Shown here: positions 1-4,872 of the stretch, in pieces | Position numbering within the stretch: the first letter of the stretch is position 1 | Layout of the letters: each line of letters opens with the position of its first letter | Assembly: GCA_002299865.1 (NCBI GenBank) | Contig: DBNV01000126.1 | Location: forward strand, 2,961-8,068 | DNA from: Desulfonatronaceae bacterium UBA663 | GTDB lineage: Bacteria > Desulfobacterota > Desulfovibrionia > Desulfovibrionales > Desulfonatronaceae | DNA: 5,108 nt | Reading direction: 5' to 3' | Notes under the pieces: generated by a model | Told to the model about the DNA's origin: nothing | The model's database searches: none | Seen by the model: the letters and a program-made list of their open reading frames with translations, nothing else | Position numbers and translations under genes: made by a program

Positions 1-20
1 GCCGCCAAAGGCCGCCAAAG
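1..20. repeat. Two perfect tandem copies of a 10-bp unit (GCCGCCAAAG)
   Basis: The unit GCCGCCAAAG occurs twice head to tail, at 1-10 and 11-20, and the next two bases (GC) begin a third partial copy that runs into the motA stop codon. On the minus strand this lies immediately downstream of motA, where the spacer to a motB gene would be expected. The array may continue past the window edge, so the true copy number is unknown. It could be a small variable-number repeat or chance duplication. Confidence 0.6.
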
Positions 21-21
21 G

Positions 22-783
22 CTAACCCGTCTTCCTGCGCATCTTGGGCGGCAGAAAGCCGTTTAGTTTTTCCTCGATGATTCTCGGGTTCTCTCCCTTG
101 GATATGGACAAAATACCTTCCAGGGTCAGCTCCCGCAAGAGCATTTCCTCTTTGGCGCGCGTACGCAGCTTGCCGGAGATGGGGTTGAACACCAGGTTGG
201 CCAAAACCACGCCGTAGAACGTAGTAATCAGGGCCACGGCCATGGCCGGGCCGATGGTGCCCGGATCATCCAAGCCTTGCAGCATCTGCACCAGTCCGAT
301 GACCGTGCCGATCATACCCAGGGCCGGGGCATAAGTGCCCATGGCCGCGAAAATGTCCGCCCCGATTTCGTGGCGCTCACGCTGGTAGTCAATCTCGGTC
401 TGCATGATCTCCTGGATGGCCTGGGACTCTACTCCGTCTACGGTCAACTGCATGGCCTTGCGCAGATAGTCGTCGTCGATCTCCTTGAGCAGCGGCTCCA
501 GGGACAGGATGCCTTCCTTTCTGGCCCTGTTGGCGTATTTCAAAAACTTGTCGATGGTGTCCGAAGGCTCTTCCAGCTTGGTAAGAAAGGCGTTCTTGAC
601 CACCCCGAGCACCCCGATGACGTGCCCCAGGGGATAGTTGATCAAGGTTGCCCCCAGGGTTCCCCCAATGACGATCAAGGCTGAGGGGATGGAGATGAAC
701 ATGAGCAGACCGCCGCCCATCATGATCGCGGAAATGACCAGCCCGAAGGCGAGAAAAATGCCGATGATCGTCGCCAGATCCAT
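22..783 (-). CDS. motA: Flagellar motor stator protein MotA (PomA-like, 253 aa)
   Basis: This is the A subunit of the inner-membrane ion-channel stator that drives flagellar rotation; it assembles with MotB/PomB. The 253 residues match the length of the short PomA-type proteins, not the ~295-residue E. coli MotA. Four hydrophobic segments are visible at about residues 3-22, 28-50, 147-170 and 180-201, with a cytoplasmic region between the second and third. That region holds the charged stretch around R88-K89-E90 that in the family contacts FliG. The third segment has the hallmark Pro (P153) in YAPALGMIGT, and the fourth has ITTFYG (T187, T188). I chose the ATG at 783 because the protein from there begins like family members (MDLATIIG). 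AAGGA lies 11 nt upstream, whereas the longer frame overlaps yggS and adds unrelated sequence. yggS ends 37 bp upstream, so the two are probably co-transcribed. A motB gene would be expected beyond position 1. Confidence 0.96.
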   Translation of the reverse strand: MDLATIIGIFLAFGLVISAIMMGGGLLMFISIPSALIVIGGTLGATLINYPLGHVIGVLGVVKNAFLTKLEEPSDTIDKFLKYANRARKEGILSLEPLLKEIDDDYLRKAMQLTVDGVESQAIQEIMQTEIDYQRERHEIGADIFAAMGTYAPALGMIGTVIGLVQMLQGLDDPGTIGPAMAVALITTFYGVVLANLVFNPISGKLRTRAKEEMLLRELTLEGILSISKGENPRIIEEKLNGFLPPKMRRKTG

Positions 784-820
784 AGGCTGTCGTATCCTTA
801 AAAAAGAGAGATAAGGTCCC

Positions 821-1549
821 TTATGCTCGCCGGCAAAGTGCTCGCAGACCAAAAATCCTGGTCCCGATCCGCACCAGGGTCGCCCCCTCGGCAATGGCCT
901 GGGGAAAATCATTCGTGGTCCCCATGGACAATTCTTCCAAGGCCAAGCCCACCCGGCGCTTGATCCGGTCGCGCAGGTTGACCAGTCTGGCAAAGGCCCG
1001 TTGCTTGTCACTCAGACTCAGTTCAAACGGAGGCAGGGCCATCAAGCCTCTCAGGCTGAGATTGCTCATTCCGGCAACTCCTTGAGCGATCTGCTCCAGA
1101 TCATGCTCCGCGACCCCGCCCTTTTGCGGCTCCTGACCAAGATTGACCTGAATCAGGACATCCAGAACCACCCCGGCAGCCTCGCACCTATTCTGCAAAA
1201 CACGCGCCAACGACAATGAATCCAGAGCATGCAGCATCACAAATCGGTCTGGGAGGAATTTAGCCTTGTTGCGCTGGAGCCGGCCCAGGAAATGCCACCT
1301 CACAGCGCATGAGGCCAAGGAGGCTTGCTTATCCAAGGCTTCCTGGACGTAGTTTTCGCCGAAATCCAACTGACCGCGCTTTGCCAGAATCCGGACCGCT
1401 GACGAAGGTTGTTCTTTGGATACCGCCACGACCCGCACGCCTTCGGGATCGCGGCCCGAACGTCGGGTCAAATCCGCGACGCATTCTAACGTCTCCCGCC
1501 AACGATTTACGAGCATTGGGTCATGCGGACTTGAATTATTCAGGGTCAT
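821..1549 (-). CDS. yggS: YggS/PLPBP family pyridoxal 5'-phosphate homeostasis protein
   Basis: A cytoplasmic PLP-binding protein with a single alanine-racemase-like TIM barrel. Family members bind PLP through a lysine, have no established enzymatic activity, and affect vitamin B6 and amino/keto acid balance. The PLP lysine is K45 in VAVSKEQP. Other family signatures follow in order: DFGENYVQE (62-70), WHFLGRLQRNK (85-95), HALDS (107-111), VLIQVNLGQEPQKGG (131-145), LRGLMALPP (166-174), LSMGTTNDF (207-215) and the phosphate-binding end GATLVRIGTRIFG (222-234). The usual SMGMSxD is SMGTTND here. Length (242 aa) is normal. The start is uncertain. The ATG at 1549 lacks a good ribosome-binding site, and an ATG at 1516 (MLVNRW, 231 aa) would fit typical family N-termini as well. 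It is the first gene of a likely yggS-motA unit. Confidence 0.94.
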   Translation of the reverse strand: MTLNNSSPHDPMLVNRWRETLECVADLTRRSGRDPEGVRVVAVSKEQPSSAVRILAKRGQLDFGENYVQEALDKQASLASCAVRWHFLGRLQRNKAKFLPDRFVMLHALDSLSLARVLQNRCEAAGVVLDVLIQVNLGQEPQKGGVAEHDLEQIAQGVAGMSNLSLRGLMALPPFELSLSDKQRAFARLVNLRDRIKRRVGLALEELSMGTTNDFPQAIAEGATLVRIGTRIFGLRALCRRA

Positions 1550-1640
1550 TGACGGCCAACAAAAAATCGCGCTTTTCGGTGCAGCAAAACGTCTCAGAAA
1601 ACAGGAGGACTATCAACATCATGGGCCTGGCGCGTCCTGT

Positions 1641-1669
1641 ATTGTGAATGTTTAAGCGGCCCTGGTCAA
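1641..1669 (-). promoter_or_regulatory. Candidate sigma70 promoter for yggS-motA
   Basis: Read on the minus strand, TTGACC (1669-1664, five of six consensus bases) is followed after exactly 17 bp by CACAAT (1646-1641, four of six). A start of transcription near 1634 would leave a leader of about 85 nt before the yggS ATG. It is a pattern match only. Nothing in the sequence suggests a sigma28-type flagellar promoter, so motA here may be expressed from a housekeeping promoter through yggS. Confidence 0.4.
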
Positions 1670-1699
1670 GCCCCGCCCGCTTTTCAAGGATTGTGGGAA

Positions 1700-1728
1700 T
1701 TGACAGCGGCCACCAGACAATCCATGAT
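1700..1728 (+). promoter_or_regulatory. Candidate sigma70 promoter for the kinase-Usp unit
   Basis: A perfect TTGACA at 1700-1705 is followed after 17 bp by CATGAT at 1723-1728 (four of six matches to TATAAT). Transcription would begin near 1735, inside the left arm of the inverted repeat at 1728-1764, and give a leader of about 134 nt before the GTG start at 1869. The exact -35 and the ideal spacing make this the best promoter pattern in the window. No experimental support is visible. Confidence 0.45.
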
Positions 1729-1764
1729 GGCCTTCAAGCTGGCAATAAACAGGCTTGTTGGCCA
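1728..1764. repeat. Imperfect inverted repeat, 12-base arms, at the presumed transcription start
   Basis: TGGCC-tt-CAAGC (1728-1739) is matched by GCTTG-tt-GGCCA (1753-1764). This gives two 5-bp helices separated by a 2x2 internal loop, around a 13-base central loop (1740-1752). Its left end overlaps the last base of the candidate -10 box. As DNA it could be an operator with two half-sites; as RNA it could be a 5' hairpin protecting or regulating the message. Confidence 0.5.
1740..1754 (+). promoter_or_regulatory. Weak sigma54-like element (alternative promoter)
   Basis: TGGCA at 1740-1744 resembles the -24 element, and the invariant GG (1741-1742) and GC (1753-1754) are spaced by the required 10 bases. 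The -12 element is AGGC instead of TTGC, which is a poor match. It also lies in the loop of the inverted repeat, so it may be a coincidence. I record it because sigma54 control is common in deltaproteobacteria. Confidence 0.2.
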
Positions 1765-1785
1765 CCATAGCCCCACGCCAAGACA

Positions 1786-1837
1786 AGGTGTTCCCCCTGA
1801 TCCCTCGCAACAGCGGCGGCAAGCCTGGGGAGTGCCT
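1786..1837 (+). promoter_or_regulatory. Leader stem-loop ahead of the kinase ribosome-binding site
   Basis: AGGTGTTCCCC (1786-1796) can pair with GGGGAGTGCCT (1827-1837) as an uninterrupted 11-bp RNA helix containing three G-U pairs. The 30-base loop contains a small inner hairpin (CGC/GCG around 1806-1813). The downstream 1838-1857 segment is T-rich and the GGAGG lies at 1858-1862, so the structure sits about 20 nt before the ribosome-binding site. It could influence translation, act as an attenuator, or be a copy of a dispersed intergenic repeat. I do not recognise a known riboswitch class. Confidence 0.4.
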
Positions 1838-1868
1838 CTTGTTTCGCCTTTTATTTTGGAGGTTGATC

Positions 1869-2810
1869 GTGGATAAAACCGTATGGGAAAAGGTGCAATC
1901 CCTCCTTCCTTCCATAGCTCTCAGGGATTGCGGAATGGTCTATGCCGATACGACCGAATTTATGAACATCGCCTTGGATGGTAGACATTTTGTGATCATC
2001 CGCGACGAAGCCGAACGGCGCTTCGGCATGGAGGATCCCAAATTTTGGGTCAAGCGTTGCCGCGATCTGGAAACCGGTGAGTTTTTCATCCTCAAATTGG
2101 TGTTCCATGAGCGTTTCGAGCAGAATATCGGCTCAGTTGCCATCCAGTGCTATCGCAGCCCTGAAAAAGAGTCTCGCATTCTCGACCTGGTCAGGGATGA
2201 TTTGCGTTTCATGCAAGGGGTCACCATGCGGGATACGGCCGACAATCTGGTCCGCATCTTGGACATGATCCGGGGCAAAAGCCTGGACAACGTCATCGAA
2301 GATATCAACGCGGACCACCGGACATATTTCCACCAATTCTATCCGGATATCCTGGGCAAGTTCATCGGCGCCTGCGAGGCCATCGCATTCCTGCATGATC
2401 ACGGCGAAAGGCATGGCGACATCCGCCGCGATCACATCTGGGTCGAGCACAAAACCGGCAACTATCGTTGGATTGATTTCGACTACGCCTATGAATCCAC
2501 GGAAAATCCCTTTGGACTGGATCTGTTCGGCCTGGGCAACATCCTGTTGTTTATCACCGGCCAGGGCGTTCACACCACGCATGACCTAGTCGCCTCAGCA
2601 TTAAGGACGGATGCCGTAGTCCAACTGGAACCAGCAGATTTTTCGCTGATCTTCCCGAACCGCCTAGTCAATCTCCGAAAAATTTTCCCCTACATTCCCG
2701 AGTTCCTGAACAGGGTGCTGCTGCGTTTTTCAGCCGGCACCTACGTATTTTACGACACCGTTGAGGAAATGCTTCAGGACCTCAGACTCTGCCTGGGAAG
2801 GCTGAGCTGA
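1869..2810 (+). CDS. Atypical protein kinase-like protein (Bud32/APH-like fold)
   Basis: A 313-residue protein whose middle and C-terminal parts show the landmarks of the protein kinase-like fold. FFILKLVF carries the candidate ATP-contacting lysine (K76). A glutamate in EKESRIL (E99 or E101) could be its partner. LDMIRGKSLDNVI (131-143) looks like the hinge. HGDIRRDHIWV (182-192) is the catalytic loop with D184, WIDFD (201-205) holds the metal-binding D203, and DLFGLGNIL (218-226) matches the alpha-F helix motif. No glycine-rich loop is obvious in the N-terminal ~70 residues. Two oddities stand out. The loop Asn that binds metal in most kinases is H189. Only 14 residues separate D203 from D218, so there is no activation loop or APE motif, as in Bud32 and small-molecule kinases. 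The GTG at 1869 is chosen because GGAGG (1858-1862) lies 6 nt before it. It lies 52 bp before a Usp gene. The substrate is unknown: protein, nucleotide or small molecule are all possible, and it could be catalytically inactive. Confidence 0.75.
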   Translation: MDKTVWEKVQSLLPSIALRDCGMVYADTTEFMNIALDGRHFVIIRDEAERRFGMEDPKFWVKRCRDLETGEFFILKLVFHERFEQNIGSVAIQCYRSPEKESRILDLVRDDLRFMQGVTMRDTADNLVRILDMIRGKSLDNVIEDINADHRTYFHQFYPDILGKFIGACEAIAFLHDHGERHGDIRRDHIWVEHKTGNYRWIDFDYAYESTENPFGLDLFGLGNILLFITGQGVHTTHDLVASALRTDAVVQLEPADFSLIFPNRLVNLRKIFPYIPEFLNRVLLRFSAGTYVFYDTVEEMLQDLRLCLGRLS

Positions 2811-2850
2811 GGATAAGAAGGTTTGCATCGAGAAATCTCTTCAAAATCCA

Positions 2851-2856
2851 AGGAGG
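2851..2856 (+). promoter_or_regulatory. Strong ribosome-binding site of the Usp gene
   Basis: AGGAGG, extended to AGGAGGGG, lies 6 nt before the ATG at 2863. It is the strongest Shine-Dalgarno in the window and suggests that the Usp protein is made in larger amounts than the kinase encoded before it on the presumed same message. Confidence 0.8.
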
Positions 2857-2862
2857 GGAGTC

Positions 2863-3342
2863 ATGCATTTCAAGAAAATTCTTGTGGCGGTGGATGCTTC
2901 GGAAAACTCGGCCCGTGCCGTGGAATATGTCGGGATCATGGTCGGCGACACACCGGGTTTTGAGATCACTTTATTGCATGTCGAGCGCTATCCGGAACGG
3001 GACATTTTTCCCGATGACACCTCCTGGCAGGACGCTTGTCGGGAGGAGGGGCAGAACATCCGGACTTTTTTCTCCCAAGCCAAGGCGATGCTTGAAAACA
3101 AAGGCGTGTCCCCGGATATCATCTCCATCGAATATGTCAAGACATCAGGGGGTGGGACTCAACGCGGCAGCAAGGGACTGGGCGTGGCTCAACATATTTT
3201 GAAGATGCACCGGGATGGCGGCTTCGGTACCGTGGTCGTCGGACGGCGGGGCGTATCCAAGGCCGAGGAATTTCTTTTCGGCAGCGTAACCACGAAAATC
3301 ATCCACAACGCCAAGGACTGCACAGTCTGGGTGGTGGAGTAG
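2863..3342 (+). CDS. Universal stress protein, UspA family, ATP-binding type
   Basis: A 159-residue single-domain Usp, the normal length for the family. Usp proteins are cytoplasmic dimers with a Rossmann-like alpha/beta fold, linked to survival under starvation, redox or energy stress. The first strand, KKILVAVDASENSARAV (4-20), contains the conserved D11. The second, FEITLLHV, is at 33-40. The C-terminal nucleotide-binding signature G-2x-G-9x-G-S is complete: G127, G130, G140 and S141 in VVVGRRGVSKAEEFLFGSVT. This indicates the ATP-binding MJ0577-like class, not the UspA class that lacks ATP. An insertion rich in Gly and Ser (95-105) precedes the helix leading to that site. It follows the kinase-like gene by 52 bp in the same direction, probably in one transcript. 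No convincing promoter lies in the 52-bp gap, though transcription from inside the kinase gene cannot be excluded. Confidence 0.95.
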   Translation: MHFKKILVAVDASENSARAVEYVGIMVGDTPGFEITLLHVERYPERDIFPDDTSWQDACREEGQNIRTFFSQAKAMLENKGVSPDIISIEYVKTSGGGTQRGSKGLGVAQHILKMHRDGGFGTVVVGRRGVSKAEEFLFGSVTTKIIHNAKDCTVWVVE

Positions 3343-3372
3343 CGTTTTTCATCCGAGGGATTCCTGACCTAC

Positions 3373-3438
3373 GGAAGAAATGTGGAGAAAAACCATTCCA
3401 AAAGTAAACTTTGCCTGACCCGCCCATTCTTCCTTTTT
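3373..3438 (+). terminator. Possible weak Rho-independent terminator after the Usp gene
   Basis: GGAAGAA (3373-3379) can pair with TTCTTCC (3427-3433), extended inward by four more pairs across two bulges (TG/CA and GG/CC), and is followed at once by TTTTT (3434-3438). The loop is long, though it contains a smaller hairpin, AAAGT-AA-ACTTT (3401-3412). The stem is A+T-rich, so this is a weak candidate. No stronger terminator follows the Usp stop codon. Confidence 0.25.
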
Positions 3439-3506
3439 CCGGTGAACCATGCCGAACACCGCTCCCTTCCATATCTCCCCAGGATGCCATTAATGTTCAT
3501 TGCAGC

Positions 3507-3648
3507 AGCCGGGAGCAAGATCTGATTGTGTGCCGGCTAGATCGATCGACGCCTTAAACATCCCTATTAACGTGAAACCGCGGGCTCCCCGCAGGTCTTG
3601 TGTTGAGCCGACGATTGGGGTTACATCCAAAGCCTCGCGAGGCACCTG
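3507..3648 (+). repeat. Cluster of inverted repeats (structured leader or dispersed element)
   Basis: Three foldable units lie in a row. AGCCGG (3507-3512) pairs with CCGGCT (3533-3538), with an inner CAA/TTG. GCGGG-CTC-CCCGC forms a tight hairpin at 3580-3592. CAGGT (3592-3596) pairs with ACCTG (3644-3648) and encloses the perfect 12-bp palindrome GCCTCGCGAGGC (3632-3643). The last stem is followed by TTTTCTT. The cluster ends about 43 nt before the aminotransferase start, so it would lie in that gene's leader if transcription begins upstream. I do not recognise a known riboswitch or RNA family. Confidence 0.4.
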
Positions 3649-3690
3649 TTTTCTTCTGTAATTCCACGCCATGTTTTTTAGGAGCATCCC

Positions 3691-4872
3691 GTGCGTATTG
3701 CCCAAAAAATCCGTTCCCTTCCTCCCTCGGCCACTTTGGCCGTGAACGCCAAGGCCCAGGAACTCGCGGCCCAAGGCCGCAAGATCATCAGTCTCGCCGT
3801 GGGCGAACCCGACTTCCCGACCCCGGAGCATGTTTGCCGGGCCGCCAAGGATGCTTTGGACCATGGTTTCACCCGCTACACCCCCGTGCCCGGCATCCCG
3901 GCCCTGCGCCAGGCCGTGGCCGCCTACTTCGGCGGCGTCGCCAGCCAGGAACTGCCCATGGAAGCGACCATGGTCAGCAACGGCGGCAAGCACGCCTTGT
4001 ACAATCTGTTGCAAGCCCTGCTCGATCCGGGCGACGCCGTGTTCATCCCCGCGCCTTACTGGGTCAGCTATCCGCCCATGGTCCAACTGGCCCAGGGAGA
4101 GCCGGTCATCATCCCTTCCTCTCTGGAAAACAACTTTCTGCTTTCCCCGGAAGATCTCGAACGGACCTATCCGCCCAAGGCCCGGGTGCTGTTGCTCAAC
4201 TCTCCCTCCAATCCTACGGGCTGTCATTACAGCCAGGACGAACTGGACGCGCTCATAGGCTGGGCCATGGAACGGGACGTCTTTGTCATCTCCGACGAAA
4301 TCTACGACCAGCTCGTGTATCCCCCGGCCCGGCCCAGCAGCGCGGTCCGCTGGTGGATCAAATTCCCGGACCGGGTCGCCGTGGTCAACGGACTCTCCAA
4401 ATCCATGGCCATGACGGGCTGGCGCATCGGCTACGTTCTGGCCCATCCGGACCTGATCAAGGCCATGGTCCGCATCCAGGGACAAAGTACGTCCAATGTC
4501 TGCTCCATTGTTCAGAAGGCCGCCCTGGCCGCCCTTTCCGGCCCCATGGAATCCATCGGCAGGATGCGCGAGGCCTTTGTCCGCCGCCGGGACCTGGCCC
4601 TGGCCACAATCTGCTCCTGGCCCGGCGTCAAGTGTCCCAAACCTGACGGTGCCTTCTACCTTTTCCCCAGAATGGACGCTTTTTTCTCCAAGACCATGCC
4701 GGACTCCGCGGCCATGTGCACGCGCATCCTGGAAAAAGTCGGCGTGGCCCTAGTTCCGGGCGCGGCCTTCGGCGACGACCGGTGCGTACGCTTCTCCTAC
4801 GCCCTGGATGATGAAACCTTGCTCACCGCCCTGGAACTCGTGCGCAACGCCCTGGATAGAGGCGTGAATTGA
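3691..4872 (+). CDS. aspC: Pyridoxal-phosphate-dependent aspartate aminotransferase, class I (subgroup Ib-like)
   Basis: A complete 393-residue fold-type I aminotransferase that interconverts aspartate and oxaloacetate with 2-oxoglutarate and glutamate in the cytoplasm. Substrate range in this subgroup can extend to aromatic amino acids or prephenate. Motifs in order: VGEPDFPTP (37-45), YTPVPGIPALRQAV, NGGKHALYN, PYWVSYP, NSPSNPTG with N174 at the cofactor ring, SDEIYDQLVY with D202 (pyridine nitrogen) and Y205, and NGLSKSMAMTGWRIGY with the PLP Schiff-base K237 and phosphate-binding R245. GAFYLFP follows, and R367 in VRFSYA binds the substrate alpha-carboxylate. All catalytic residues are present. 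The GTG at 3691 is supported by AGGAG at 3680-3684, 6 nt upstream, and by a family-typical N-terminus (RIAQKIRSLPPSATLAVNAKA). The stop overlaps the start of the next gene, so the two are translationally coupled. The name aspC rests on family signatures; exact substrate preference cannot be read from sequence. Confidence 0.95.
   Translation: MRIAQKIRSLPPSATLAVNAKAQELAAQGRKIISLAVGEPDFPTPEHVCRAAKDALDHGFTRYTPVPGIPALRQAVAAYFGGVASQELPMEATMVSNGGKHALYNLLQALLDPGDAVFIPAPYWVSYPPMVQLAQGEPVIIPSSLENNFLLSPEDLERTYPPKARVLLLNSPSNPTGCHYSQDELDALIGWAMERDVFVISDEIYDQLVYPPARPSSAVRWWIKFPDRVAVVNGLSKSMAMTGWRIGYVLAHPDLIKAMVRIQGQSTSNVCSIVQKAALAALSGPMESIGRMREAFVRRRDLALATICSWPGVKCPKPDGAFYLFPRMDAFFSKTMPDSAAMCTRILEKVGVALVPGAAFGDDRCVRFSYALDDETLLTALELVRNALDRGVN

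Larger units (their letters stand above)
1550..1868. other. Divergent intergenic region with promoters and structured leader
   Basis: This 319-bp stretch separates the minus-strand yggS-motA unit from the plus-strand kinase-Usp unit, and I find no convincing gene in it. It holds candidate promoters for each direction (1641-1669 minus, 1700-1728 plus), an imperfect inverted repeat at 1728-1764, and a longer G+C-rich stem at 1786-1837 just before the kinase ribosome-binding site. The kinase frame stays open upstream to a TTG at 1755. The sequence there crosses the inverted repeats and gives no recognisable protein, so I treat it as leader. Confidence 0.7.
3343..3690. other. Intergenic region with nested inverted repeats upstream of the aminotransferase
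   Basis: These 348 bases hold no gene I can support. The first part (3373-3438) has a possible weak terminator for the Usp gene. The second part (about 3500-3650) is dense in short inverted repeats. One frame (3494-3658) stays open for 55 codons on the plus strand, with no ATG and no ribosome-binding site. On the minus strand the frame complementary to the aminotransferase runs into this region and ends at 3490; I take that as antisense noise. No clear -35/-10 pair for the aminotransferase stands out. Confidence 0.6.

Noticed and set aside
784..1011. N-terminal extension of MotA up to 1011
   Set aside because: It overlaps conserved yggS coding sequence and encodes Trp/Pro-rich residues not seen in MotA; the ATG at 783 gives the normal family N-terminus.
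1603..1647. AGGAGG followed by a possible 8-residue leader peptide (MGLARPVL) on the plus strand
   Set aside because: Spacing from AGGAGG to ATG is 12 nt, the frame is tiny, and it lies upstream of the best plus-strand promoter, so it would not be on the kinase message. The bases also overlap the minus-strand yggS promoter.
1755..1868. N-terminal extension of the kinase from a TTG at 1755
   Set aside because: The extra 38 residues cross the leader stem, look unlike protein-coding sequence and lack a ribosome-binding site at 1755. The GTG at 1869 has GGAGG at ideal spacing.
2133..2582. 149-codon open frame on the minus strand within the kinase gene
   Set aside because: It is antisense to the conserved kinase motifs, with no ribosome-binding site or recognisable domain.
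3316..3329. GACTG-CA-CAGTC palindrome near the end of the Usp gene as a terminator
   Set aside because: It lies within the coding sequence, the loop is only two bases, and no T run follows directly.
3490..3600. RGFTLIG on the minus strand, resembling a type IV prepilin cleavage motif (GFTLIE)
   Set aside because: The hydrophobic helix that must follow is absent (the next residues are MFKASIDLAGTQSD), and no ribosome-binding site or proper start is present.
3571..3650. Integron attC-like GTTRRRY (GTTGAGC near 3602)
   Set aside because: No matching RYYYAAC partner at a suitable distance and no cassette-like gene order.
3490..4485. Long open frame of 331 codons on the minus strand opposite the aminotransferase
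   Set aside because: It is antisense to a gene with every catalytic motif. Its product is rich in Gly, His, Arg and Asp, as expected for the complement of a G+C-rich gene, and it has no recognisable domain.
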